Shown piece after piece: positions 43,293 to 55,274 of a stretch of DNA of 64,000 nucleotides. The notes under the pieces were generated by a model that was not told the DNA's origin, did not search any database, and saw only the letters and a program-made list of their open reading frames with translations. The stretch spans positions 1 through 64,000 of the forward strand of contig NZ_JAQGJV010000085.1 in the NCBI RefSeq assembly GCF_028290435.1. The letters run 5' to 3'. The translations under genes were made by a program, and so were the position numbers. This stretch comes from Devosia sp. (GTDB taxonomy: Bacteria > Pseudomonadota > Alphaproteobacteria > Rhizobiales > Devosiaceae). Every line of letters starts with the position of its first letter. The first letter of the stretch is position 1.

Positions 43293-45146
43293 TTACTGCC
43301 CGCCACCCACCTTCGCCGCCTTGGCGTCGTCGTACCACCAGGTGCTGGGGAAACCGATGCCAAATTCGGGGAGGGGGTCGGGGTGGCTGAAGCGATCCCA
43401 GCGAGCGATGCGGGCGTTGCGCAGAGTGTATGTGGGAACGACGTAGTGGTGCGCCAGCAGTACGCGGTCCAAGGCCTTGGTGGCGGCCTCGAGCGTGTCG
43501 CGATCGGTGGCGTAGATGACCTTGTCGATCAGGGCATCGACGCCGGGATCGGCAATGCCAGCATAGTTCTGCGAACCTTCCTCCTTGGCGGAGGCCGAGC
43601 CCCAGAAAAACCGCTGCTCATTGCCAGGGGACGATGTTTGCGCCCAGCGCTCGTAGACCATGTCGAAATCGAAGCTGCGCAGGCGGTTGATATATTGTGG
43701 GCCGTCGACGACCCGAATAGTAGCGTTGATGCCGATCTGTGCCAGGTTGGTGGTGAGGTTGGTCGCCACCGGCTCGATGGTCGGGCCGTCGAGCAGGATT
43801 TCAAAGCTCAACTGGGTGCCGCCGGCATCGACCAGGCGGTTGCCGTCGAGGCGATAGCCGGCTTCGGTCAGCAGGCCCAAGGCAGTACGCAGATTGGCGC
43901 GCAGCTTCTGGGCGTCGCCACTGATCGGATTGGTGTAGGGCGTAGTGAAAACTTCGGGCGGGATATTGTCCTTCACCGAATTGAGGATCTCCAATTCCTT
44001 GCCCTCGGGCAGGCCCGAGGAGGCAAATGGCAGGCCGAAGAAATAGCTGTCGATGCGCTGGTACTGATTGAAGAACAGAGTCTTTTGCAGCTCTTCGAAA
44101 TCGAAGGCATAATTAAGCGCTTCGCGGACGCGAACATCCTGGAACTTGGGTTCGCGCAGATTGGGCACGAAACCGAACAGGATGCCTGAGCCGTTGAAGG
44201 CCTGGGGAAACAATTCCCGGACGATGCGACCGTCCTTGGCGGCGGGGAAATCGTAGCCTGTCGCCCAGCCGCGGGCGGATGGCTCCTGCCACCAGTCGAA
44301 CTGGTCGCCCTTGAAAGCCTCGAATTCCACGGTCTGGTCGAGGAAAAACTCGATGCGGTATTCGTCGAAATTGTTCTGGCCGACCTGGGTGGGGTTATCC
44401 TTGCCCCAATAGGTGTCGACGCGCTTGTAGCTGATGGTCTTGCCGGCTTCGAAGCTGGCCAGCGCATAGGGGCCCGAGCCCAACGGCGGCTCCAAGGTCG
44501 AGGCGCCGATATTGCGCTTGTTGCCCTTGGCGTCGGTGCCTTCCCACCAATGCTGGGGCAGGATCATCAACTGACCGAGAATTTTGGGCAGCTCACGGTT
44601 GCCGGTCTGATCGAAGGTGAAGGTGACCTCGCCGGGGGCGGTTTCGGTGACGCCAGTGACATTGGCGTAATACTGGGCGATTTGCGGGCTCAACTCCTTG
44701 GAGGTGTTGAACGACCAGATCACGTCGGCGACGGTGACCGGTTCGCCGTCGTTCCATTTGGCCTTGGGATTCATGCGGAAGGTGACCGAGGAATAATCGG
44801 CCGGAAACTTCAGCGCTTCAGCCAGCAGGCCATAATCGGTCAGCACTTCGTCCTGCGAGGGGGTCATCAGGGTTTCGTAGATGAGACCCAGGCCACTGGC
44901 GACTTCGCCCTTGGGCAGGACGGGATTGAAGGTATCAAAGCCCCCCAGCGCGCCCATGCGCACGACGCCGCCCTTGGGCGCATCGACATTGACGTAGTCG
45001 AAATGGGTGAAGCCTTCGGGATATTTCGGCTCGCCGATGGCGGAGCTGGCATGCAGCCAGGTGTCGGGTTTGTCCTGTTGGGCAAAGGCAGGGAGGGCCG
45101 GGGCGAGCAGCAGAACAGCGGCGATGGCGAGGGCTGCGAATTTCAT
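43293..45146 (-). CDS. yejA: Peptide ABC importer substrate-binding protein (YejA type)
   Basis: A 617-residue SBP family 5 protein with signal peptide 1-22 (ALPAFA). YejA-type features are the start YPEGFTHFDYVNVDAPKGGVVRMG, TLMTPSQDEVLTDYGLLAE, and PLGSGPYAL; the C-terminal half has SFDFDMVYERW. YejABEF imports oligopeptides, including microcin C-like compounds, and helps resist antimicrobial peptides. It is the last gene of the operon here, 90 bases after yejF, whereas E. coli places it first. Confidence 0.92.
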   Translation of the reverse strand: MKFAALAIAAVLLLAPALPAFAQQDKPDTWLHASSAIGEPKYPEGFTHFDYVNVDAPKGGVVRMGALGGFDTFNPVLPKGEVASGLGLIYETLMTPSQDEVLTDYGLLAEALKFPADYSSVTFRMNPKAKWNDGEPVTVADVIWSFNTSKELSPQIAQYYANVTGVTETAPGEVTFTFDQTGNRELPKILGQLMILPQHWWEGTDAKGNKRNIGASTLEPPLGSGPYALASFEAGKTISYKRVDTYWGKDNPTQVGQNNFDEYRIEFFLDQTVEFEAFKGDQFDWWQEPSARGWATGYDFPAAKDGRIVRELFPQAFNGSGILFGFVPNLREPKFQDVRVREALNYAFDFEELQKTLFFNQYQRIDSYFFGLPFASSGLPEGKELEILNSVKDNIPPEVFTTPYTNPISGDAQKLRANLRTALGLLTEAGYRLDGNRLVDAGGTQLSFEILLDGPTIEPVATNLTTNLAQIGINATIRVVDGPQYINRLRSFDFDMVYERWAQTSSPGNEQRFFWGSASAKEEGSQNYAGIADPGVDALIDKVIYATDRDTLEAATKALDRVLLAHHYVVPTYTLRNARIARWDRFSHPDPLPEFGIGFPSTWWYDDAKAAKVGGGQ

Positions 45147-45235
45147 GGGGCGCTCCCGGGCGGATGGCAGTTTTGTGACGGCAGTTTAGGGGGAATGGAG
45201 GGGATGTATAGGGGCAACGCGCTCAAGTGTTCGCG

Positions 45236-46821
<1,586 letters not shown>

Positions 46822-46825
<4 letters not shown>

Positions 46826-47964
46826 GCTGGCGTCTTCCGTGGATCAAACGCATCTCGCACGCCTTCGCCGATGAAGACCAAGAGCGTCATCATGATGGCG
46901 ATGGTGAAGAAGCCGGTAAGGCCGAGCCAGGGGGCCTGGAGGTTATTCTTGCCCTGCGCCAGCAATTCGCCCAGCGACGGCGAGCCGACGGGCAGGCCGA
47001 AACCGAGGAAATCGAGCGAGGTCAGCGTGGCGACTGAGCCCGAGAGGATGAAGGGCACGAAGGTCAGTGTGGCGACCATGGCGTTGGGCAGCAGGTGGCG
47101 CCACATGATGGTGAGGTTGGAAACGCCCAGCGCGCGGGCGGCATTAATATATTCGAAATTGCGGCCGCGCAGGAATTCGGCGCGCACAATGCCGACCAGC
47201 GACACCCAGGAGAACAGCAGCAGAATACCCAACAGCACCCAGAAGCTGGGGGCGATGACGCTGGAGATGATCAGCAACAGGTAGAGCGCGGGAACCGAGG
47301 TCCAGATTTCGATGAAGCGCTGGAACAGCAGGTCGGTCCAACCACCGAAATAACCCTGCACGGCCCCGGCGGCAACGCCGATGATCGAGGACAGGACGGT
47401 GAGGACAAGACCGAACAGGATGGAGATGCGGAAGCCATAGATCAGCCGGGACAGCACGTCGCGGCCGCGATCGTCGGTGCCCAGCCAGTGATAGGTGCCC
47501 CAATTGCAACCCGGATCGGCGGCGAGCAGCGGATAGCCGGCGCAGCGAGCGTCGCGGCTCATCATCCAGCTCGGGGAGACGGCGCCGGACTGGGGGGTGA
47601 AGCTGTCCACGGTATTGTAGCTGAAGCGGATGGGCGGCCACAGCGTCCAGCCATTGGCGGCGATCTCGTCGGCGATGAACTCGTCGCTGTAATCTGTGAA
47701 GGCGAGGAAACCACCGAACTTGGACTCGGGGTAGTCGACGAAGGCGGGGGACAGCAGTTCGCCCTTGTAACTGATCAGGATCGGCCGGTCGTTGGCGATG
47801 AAATCGGAGCCCAGAGTGATGACGAAGAGGACGAGGAAAATCCACAGCGACCAGTGACCGCGCCGGTTGCGGCGGAAGGCGTCGAGGCGGCGCCGGTTCA
47901 TTGGCGAGAGCCAATCGGCGCGCGGTGGAGCGGTGGCGGCGGCCTCGGCGGCGATCTCGCTCAT
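46822..47964 (-). CDS. yejE: Peptide ABC importer permease (YejE type)
   Basis: A 380-residue permease. The N-terminal cytoplasmic tail [18 protein letters not shown] precedes TM1 (about 37-52), and a long periplasmic stretch (about 55-165) with [21 protein letters not shown] leads into the transport core with EAA loop [20 protein letters not shown]. This long form separates YejE from ordinary DppC. The start overlaps the yejB stop. Confidence 0.93.
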
Positions 47965-49067
47965 ACCTGGCGGCTTTCGAAATCGATGCGCGGATCAACC
48001 CACATATAAGCGAGATCCGAGATGAGCCCGATGACGAGGCCGAGCAGCGAGAAGACGTAAAGCGTGGCGAAGACCACGGGATAATCGCGACTGGTTATGG
48101 CTTCGAAGCCCAGGCGGCCCAGGCCATCGAGCGAGAAAATGGTTTCGATCAGCAGCGAGCCACCGAAGAAGGCGCCGACGAAAGCGCCGGGAAAGCTGGC
48201 AATGATCAGCATCATGGCGTTGCGGAAAACGTGGCGGTAGAGCACCTGGTTTTCGGTGAGGCCCTTGGCGCGGGCGGTGGTTACGTATTGCTTGCCGATC
48301 TCGTCGAGAAACGAGTTCTTGGTGAGCATGGTGGTGGTGGCGAAAGCGCCGAGCGCCATGGCGATAATGGGCAGCACCAGATGCCAGAAATAGTCGATGA
48401 CCTGACGATACCAGGGGAAGCTGTCAAAGCCCGTCGAGGTCAGCCCTCGCAACGGAAACAGCGACCAGAAACTGCCGCCGGCAAAGACCACAATCAGGGC
48501 GATGGCGATGAGAAAGCCCGGGATGGCATAGCCGACGATGATGACGGTTGAGGTCCAGACATCGAAGCGCGAGCCCTCGGTGATGGCCTTCTTGATACCG
48601 AGCGGGATGGAAATGCCGTAGGAAATCAGCGTCATCCACAGGCCGAGCGAGATGGAGACCGGCATCTTCTCCTTGATCAGGTCGACCACCGAAATGTCGC
48701 GATAGTAGCTGTCGCCAAAATCGAAGCGGAGATAGTTCCACAGCATCATGCCGAAGCGTTCGAGCGGTGGCTTGTCGAAGCCGAACTGCTTTTCGATGCG
48801 GGCGATGAGTTCGGGCGAGAGGCCGCGCGAGCCGCGATAGGTGGAGACATTGGCGGCGTTGGCTTGCTGGGGGGCGGCGTTGGTAAAATCGCCGGTATCG
48901 CCGCCGGTGACGCGCTGGGTCATCGAGTTCTGGGCGCCGCTCATATTGGCGATGGCCTGTTCGACCGGGCCGCCGGGAGCGAATTGCACGACGAGAAAGG
49001 AAATCGCCATGATGCCGAAGACGGTCGGGATCATCAGCAGCAGGCGGCGAAGGATATAGGCGCCCAT
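47961..49067 (-). CDS. yejB: Peptide ABC importer permease (YejB type), first gene of the operon
   Basis: A 368-residue permease: TM1 at about 8-30, then a YejB-specific periplasmic region (about 35-120, with [24 protein letters not shown]) and the DppB-like core with EAA loop [22 protein letters not shown]. As the first gene of yejB-E-F-A it should follow the operon promoter in the gap upstream, but I could not place that promoter. Confidence 0.93.
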   Translation of the reverse strand: MGAYILRRLLLMIPTVFGIMAISFLVVQFAPGGPVEQAIANMSGAQNSMTQRVTGGDTGDFTNAAPQQANAANVSTYRGSRGLSPELIARIEKQFGFDKPPLERFGMMLWNYLRFDFGDSYYRDISVVDLIKEKMPVSISLGLWMTLISYGISIPLGIKKAITEGSRFDVWTSTVIIVGYAIPGFLIAIALIVVFAGGSFWSLFPLRGLTSTGFDSFPWYRQVIDYFWHLVLPIIAMALGAFATTTMLTKNSFLDEIGKQYVTTARAKGLTENQVLYRHVFRNAMMLIIASFPGAFVGAFFGGSLLIETIFSLDGLGRLGFEAITSRDYPVVFATLYVFSLLGLVIGLISDLAYMWVDPRIDFESRQV

Positions 49068-49258
49068 TCCGTTCCCTTTGACGAGCGTGTCGCCGCATAC
49101 CCTAAATCGCGCGTGCCGAGCGGCAAATCACCTTGCGGTGAAACGGCTTGGCGGGGAATGCAGCATGCAAGCGGGAGGAATGCAAGCGATGCGCGCGTGA
49201 GGGGTTGCGGCAAGAACGCGTGCCGTTCAGGATCGAATAGTCCAAACGGAGGCAATTC
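49068..49258. other. Divergent region yejB / DUF2007 gene with a 9-base direct repeat
   Basis: ATGCAAGCG occurs at 49165-49173 and 49180-49188, a tandem pair with 15-base period. A plus-strand TTGACG (49078-49083) with CCTAAA 17 bases later is a weak promoter candidate for the small gene. Nothing else is recognisable. Confidence 0.35.
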
Positions 49259-49486
49259 ATGAGCTTTGAAATCATCGCCCAGGTCGAGGACCCGTCAATG
49301 GCGCGGGTGCTGGTGGTGGCGCTTAGGGCGCATGGATTTCATCCGCTGGAGGGGGGCGAGGGTGGCCTGCCGGGACTACCGGGAGTTTTCGGTCCGAAGG
49401 GCGTGCCGGTGCAGGTCCCGGAGGAGGAAGCGGCGGACGCGCGGGTGCTGGCGGACGACCTGTTGCGCGAAATGCTGGAACCATAG
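49259..49486 (+). CDS. DUF2007-like small protein
   Basis: A 75-residue protein matching the DUF2007 (putative signal-transducing) pattern: EIIAQVEDPSMARVLVVALRAHGFHPL, a Gly/Pro loop, then VPVQVPEEEAADARVLADDLL. The ferredoxin-like alpha/beta fold may bind a protein partner; function is unknown. GGAGG precedes the ATG by about eight bases. Confidence 0.75.
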   Translation: MSFEIIAQVEDPSMARVLVVALRAHGFHPLEGGEGGLPGLPGVFGPKGVPVQVPEEEAADARVLADDLLREMLEP

Positions 49487-49555
49487 GGTTTTGCGGGCAT
49501 TGACCCCAAAATAAGCCAGATTCACAGGCATTGCTGAGTTCGATAGGTTCGGCGA

Positions 49556-49584
49556 TTGAACATGTAGTGTGGTTTGGCTATAAG
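49556..49584 (+). promoter_or_regulatory. Sigma-70-type promoter of the Inh-domain lipoprotein gene
   Basis: TTGAAC at 49556-49561, exactly 17 bases, then TATAAG at 49579-49584. This is the best housekeeping promoter in the window, giving a ~40-base leader before the start at 49631. It suits an abundant outer-membrane lipoprotein. Confidence 0.75.
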
Positions 49585-49630
49585 CCGGCTAAATGTTAAC
49601 CTTTATTAAGCCTTGGGCAGGAGCAAGCCG

Positions 49631-50245
49631 ATGATGGTTTGGATGCGCGGATCGTTGTCAGCAGTTGGCTTGGCGATGATGGCAATGACTGTGGTCGGAT
49701 GCTCGACGGCCTCCAATACGGCTGGTCTCAATACCATTCAGGCGCCGTCGCAACTGCGCCCCGTGCAGGGTTCGACCGTGGCGCAGGGCAGCCTGCCGGC
49801 CATTGGCGCGACCGGGGCTCCGGCGCCGGGCCTGTCCGGACAGCCCGTATTAGGCGGCGTTGCGGCGCAGCCGGCAGGCGGGTTCAGTACGCTGCCGCCT
49901 ATCCAGGGCGGGACGCAGACGGCGATGGTCAATGGCCAGCTGGCGCCGATCGCCCAGCCGGGCATGGTTAGTTCCGGCCCTGAAGGCGTGTGGACTGCGT
50001 TGGCGGGAACCAGCCAGTGCCGCCTGAATCTGCCGCTGACGCTCAAGGAAGGCTCAAACTATTATCGCGCCTCGGCTCCGGGCTGTGCCCTGCCGAGCCT
50101 GGCCGCGGTTGCCGGGTGGCAGCAGGTCGGCGCGCAGCTGCAACTCTATGATGTGAACGGCAATATCGCCGGTTCGCTGACGCCAAGCGGCGGCCGTTAC
50201 ATTGGTGTTCTCGGCGGCGGTCAAGCCATCACCATGCAGCGCTAG
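49631..50245 (+). CDS. Omp19-like lipoprotein with AprI/Inh protease-inhibitor domain
   Basis: A 204-residue lipoprotein. The signal peptide ends in lipobox VVGC with C24 as the lipidated Cys. A Gly/Pro/Gln-rich disordered stretch (about 30-120) leads to a C-terminal Inh domain: GVWTALAGTSQCRLNLPL, YRASAPGCALPSLAAVAGWQQ, LQLYDVNGNIAGSL, with two Cys that could form the family disulphide. Brucella Omp19 has this layout and inhibits host and own proteases. ATG 49631 has AGGAG seven bases upstream; a frame-open TTG at 49613 precedes the ribosome site. The stop is immediately followed by a palindromic repeat. Confidence 0.85.
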   Translation: MMVWMRGSLSAVGLAMMAMTVVGCSTASNTAGLNTIQAPSQLRPVQGSTVAQGSLPAIGATGAPAPGLSGQPVLGGVAAQPAGGFSTLPPIQGGTQTAMVNGQLAPIAQPGMVSSGPEGVWTALAGTSQCRLNLPLTLKEGSNYYRASAPGCALPSLAAVAGWQQVGAQLQLYDVNGNIAGSLTPSGGRYIGVLGGGQAITMQR

Positions 50246-50365
50246 GATTTGACTGAGGCCGGTCTGCAAACGGCGGTTCACTGCGCTTCCGGTGCTCACG
50301 TACAGCGGTACGCTGCGCTCCGGTTCTCGCGAACCGCCGTTTTCGACTCGGCCTGAGCCAAATCC
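50245..50365. repeat. Palindromic repeat family, copy 1
   Basis: A 121-base inverted repeat starting at the last base of the lipoprotein stop codon. Outer arms (GGATTTGACTGAGGCCG and CGGCCTGAGCCAAATCC) and inner arms (AACGGCGGTTC and GAACCGCCGTT) enclose the core CTGCGCTTCCGGTGCTCACG...GCTGCGCTCCGGTTCTCG. It would form a long hairpin in the transcript between the lipoprotein and zapE genes. Confidence 0.85.
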
Positions 50366-50382
50366 AACATCCGAAAATCGTA

Positions 50383-51534
50383 GTGACCATTTCACAAACC
50401 TCCGCTTCTGAAGGTCCAGTCAGTGCTGCTTATGTGGCGCTGGTGGAGCGGGGGGCGTTTGTGGGGGATGGGGCGCAGCGGGAGGCGGCGCGGTTGCTCG
50501 ATGGGGTGGCCGAGGGGCTCCAAAACAGCAAGCATGCTGGATTTCTTGCTCGGCTGATCGACAAGCCGGAGCCGGTCAAGGGGCTCTACCTGTTCGGCGA
50601 GGTCGGGCGCGGCAAGACCATGCTGATGGACCTGTTCTTTGCCAATGTGTCGATCACCCAAAAGCGGCGGGTGCACTTTCACGAATTCATGGATGAAATC
50701 CATGCCGGCATCGCGGCATTTCGCAAGAAGGCGAAAGCCAAGGGCGACGATGGCGATCCGGTCGAGGCGGTGGTCAAGTCGATCCTGAAGTCGCGGCTGC
50801 GGTTGTTGTGCCTCGACGAATTCCACGTTCACGACATTACCAATGCGATGCTGCTGTATCGGCTGTTCGACAAGCTGTTCGCGGCCGGTGTGACGCTGGT
50901 GGCGACAAGCAATGTGGCGCCGGATGGGCTCTACAAGGATGGGCTCAACCGGGAGTTGTTTGTCCCGTTCATCAAGCTGCTGAAAGAGCGCACCACGGTG
51001 GCGGAGCTGCCGGCGGCGCGCGATTATCGGCGGCTGAAATTTGCTGGGCAGGATGTCTATTATTTCGGGACCGGGCCGACGGCGCGGGCGGCGATGGACA
51101 AGCTGTGGCTGCGGGTTACTGGCGGCGAGGTGGGCCAGCCGACCAGCGTAGAGAGCACGGGGCGGCAGATCGCTGTGCCGTTGGCGGCAATGGGGGCGGC
51201 GCGGTTCGGATTTGCCGATCTGTGCGGAAAGCCACTGGGATCGCGCGATTTCGTCAAAATTGCGCATGCGTTCGATTCGATCATCATCGACGACGTGCCG
51301 CAGATGGACCGGACGCGCAGCGACTGGGCCAAGCGATTTATCCTGCTCATCGACAATCTCGATGATCGCGGGGTGAAGCTGGGCGCGAGCTTCGCCGTGC
51401 CACTGGAGCAGTTGGCGAGCGACGACAAGACGGCGTTCGAGTTTCAGCGCACCGTGTCGCGCCTGATCGAAATGCAGTCTGAAGACTATCTCGCCCAGGG
51501 TTTGCGCGATGCGGGGGCTGCCGAAACGGCATAG
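50383..51534 (+). CDS. zapE: Cell division protein ZapE (AFG1-like ATPase)
   Basis: A 383-residue P-loop ATPase: Walker A GLYLFGEVGRGKTMLMD (about 67-83), Walker B RLLCLDEFHVHDI, and the AFG1 segments HFHEFMDEIH and LVATSNVAPDGLY. ZapE acts at the division septum in E. coli. In Hyphomicrobiales it is regularly next to mdh-suc genes, as here. The start is GTG 50383, which follows the palindromic repeat by 17 bases and has no clear ribosome site. Confidence 0.92.
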   Translation: MTISQTSASEGPVSAAYVALVERGAFVGDGAQREAARLLDGVAEGLQNSKHAGFLARLIDKPEPVKGLYLFGEVGRGKTMLMDLFFANVSITQKRRVHFHEFMDEIHAGIAAFRKKAKAKGDDGDPVEAVVKSILKSRLRLLCLDEFHVHDITNAMLLYRLFDKLFAAGVTLVATSNVAPDGLYKDGLNRELFVPFIKLLKERTTVAELPAARDYRRLKFAGQDVYYFGTGPTARAAMDKLWLRVTGGEVGQPTSVESTGRQIAVPLAAMGAARFGFADLCGKPLGSRDFVKIAHAFDSIIIDDVPQMDRTRSDWAKRFILLIDNLDDRGVKLGASFAVPLEQLASDDKTAFEFQRTVSRLIEMQSEDYLAQGLRDAGAAETA

Positions 51535-51571
51535 GGCCTTGACCCATGGGCATGGCCGCAAAGCCTTTTAA

Positions 51572-52612
<1,041 letters not shown>

Positions 52613-52626
52613 TCCCTGACGGCACT

Positions 52627-52745
52627 CTGAAAGCCGCCGCTGGACGTCTAGCGCGGCTTTCTGCGCTTCCGGTGCTCACGTACTGAACGTACGCTGCGCT
52701 CCGGTTCTCGAAATCCACGCCATCCGCCTCAGCGGACGGCTCCCA
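52627..52745. repeat. Palindromic repeat family, copy 2
   Basis: It contains the same core as copy 1 (CTGCGCTTCCGGTGCTCACG at 52661-52680, and GCTGCGCTCCGGTTCTCG ending 52710), with more diverged outer arms (GCCGCCGCTGG... and ...CAGCGGACGGC). It lies between mdh and sucC, starting 15 bases after the mdh stop. Confidence 0.8.
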
Positions 52746-52783
52746 GAGCACCATCAGGTGGTGCCCCACAAAGGGCCAAGACA

Positions 52784-53983
52784 ATGAATATCCACGAACA
52801 CCAGGCCAAGGCGCTGCTGAAGACTTATGGCGCGCCGGTGGCTGAGGGCGTCGCGATTTTCTCCGCAGACGAGGCTGCTGCGGCGGCCAAGTCGTTGCCG
52901 GGGCCGCTTTATGTGGTCAAGAGCCAGATCCATGCGGGCGGGCGCGGCAAGGGCAAGTTCAAGGAACTGGGCCCCGATGCCAAGGGCGGCGTGCGCCTGG
53001 CCCGGACGATCGACGATGTTGTCGCGTTCTCCAAGGAAATGCTCGGCAATACGCTGGTGACCAAGCAGACCGGCCCGGCCGGCAAGCAGGTCAACCGGCT
53101 CTATATCGAAGACGGCGCCGATATTGCGCGCGAACTCTATTGCTCGCTGCTGGTCGACCGCACCTCGAGCCGTGTGTCGTTCGTCGTCTCGACCGAAGGC
53201 GGCATGGATATCGAGGCGGTGGCGCATGACACGCCCGAAAAGATCATCGCGGTGGATATCGATCCGCTGGCGGGCGTGACCGACAAGGACGTGGCCGACA
53301 TCGTCGCCGCGCTCAAGCTCGACGGCGACGCCAAGGCCGATGCGGCCAAGCTGTTCCCGATCCTCTACAAGGCCTTTGTCGAGACCGACATGAGCCTGCT
53401 CGAAGTCAACCCGCTGATCGTTTTGACCGACGGGCACCTGCGCGTACTCGACGCCAAGGTGAGCTTCGACAACAATGCGGCGTTCCGCCATCCGGAACTC
53501 GCCGAACTGCGCGACCTCAGCGAAGAAGACGCCAAGGAAATCGAAGCCTCCAAGTTCGACCTGGCCTATGTGGCGCTCGATGGCAATATCGGCTGCATGG
53601 TCAATGGCGCGGGCCTTGCCATGTCCACCATGGACATCATCAAGCTCTATGGCGCCGAGCCGGCGAACTTCCTCGACGTTGGTGGCGGCGCCACCAAGGA
53701 GAAGGTGACGGCGGCGTTCAAGATCATCACCGCCGATCCGGCAGTGAAGGGCATCCTGGTCAATATCTTTGGCGGCATCATGCGCTGCGACGTCATTGCC
53801 GAGGGCGTGATCGCCGCGGTCAAGGAAGTCGGCCTGACGGTGCCGCTGGTGGTGCGGCTGGAAGGCACACGCGTCAAGGAAGGCAAGGAAATCCTCAATA
53901 AGTCGGGCCTGAACGTGATTTCGGCCGACGACCTGGATGACGCGGCACAAAAGATCGTCGCCGCCGTCAAGTCCGCCGCCTAA
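52784..53983 (+). CDS. sucC: Succinyl-CoA synthetase beta subunit (ADP-forming)
   Basis: A 399-residue ATP-grasp protein: N-terminal [16 protein letters not shown], the [14 protein letters not shown] nucleotide loop, and C-terminal [15 protein letters not shown] plus [16 protein letters not shown]. It forms the alpha-beta enzyme with SucD, making ATP/GTP and succinate from succinyl-CoA. sucD starts 24 bases after its stop. Confidence 0.97.
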   Translation: MNIHEHQAKALLKTYGAPVAEGVAIFSADEAAAAAKSLPGPLYVVKSQIHAGGRGKGKFKELGPDAKGGVRLARTIDDVVAFSKEMLGNTLVTKQTGPAGKQVNRLYIEDGADIARELYCSLLVDRTSSRVSFVVSTEGGMDIEAVAHDTPEKIIAVDIDPLAGVTDKDVADIVAALKLDGDAKADAAKLFPILYKAFVETDMSLLEVNPLIVLTDGHLRVLDAKVSFDNNAAFRHPELAELRDLSEEDAKEIEASKFDLAYVALDGNIGCMVNGAGLAMSTMDIIKLYGAEPANFLDVGGGATKEKVTAAFKIITADPAVKGILVNIFGGIMRCDVIAEGVIAAVKEVGLTVPLVVRLEGTRVKEGKEILNKSGLNVISADDLDDAAQKIVAAVKSAA

Positions 53984-54006
53984 GCCCTGTAAAAGAGACC
54001 AAACCC

Positions 54007-54915
<909 letters not shown>

Positions 54916-54933
54916 GGCAGCCAAGTGGGTTTC

Positions 54934-54974
54934 CTCCTCCTGCCGGAGGAGTTGGGTGAGGGGGCTTCCCCTCA
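54934..54974 (+). terminator. Tandem hairpins after sucD
   Basis: CTCCTCC/GGAGGAG (54934-54951, TGCC loop) is followed by TGAGGGG/CCCCTCA (54957-54974). There is no T-tract, so they are more likely processing or stability elements than full terminators; sucA transcription may be partly separate. Confidence 0.4.
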
Positions 54975-55133
54975 TCGAATTGTGACCGGACCGGTCGCAT
55001 GTCGGACACAGAACAGTGGTAGCTCCACCCTGGGTTCGACGAGACTAATGAGCCGCGTTCCTGCTCAGGGAGCGCTTCATTTAACAGGATACTAAGGATA
55101 AGCGGTCAGTATCCGACCTAATTTAAGGACCGC

Positions 55134-55274
55134 ATGCGGCTGGATCTTTCTCCAGCCCGTTCAGAAGGATGGCGGGGCGTGGGCCTCGCGACAAAAAGCG
55201 ATGACACGACAGGAAAAGAACGACACGTTCTTGCTGACCTCGTTCCTCTATGGTGGGAACGCCGACTACATTGA
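55134..55274 (+). CDS. Possible upstream ORF overlapping sucA (46 residues)
   Basis: ATG 55134 has AAGGA four bases before it, and the frame stays open for 46 codons to TGA 55272-55274, overlapping the first 74 bases of sucA in another frame. sucA itself has only a weak ribosome site. The ORF begins over a perfect 7-bp hairpin (GGCTGGA/TCCAGCC, 55138-55157). It could couple or regulate sucA translation, or be chance; the peptide (starting MRLDLSPARSEGW) resembles nothing I know. Confidence 0.25.
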   Translation: MRLDLSPARSEGWRGVGLATKSDDTTGKERHVLADLVPLWWERRLH

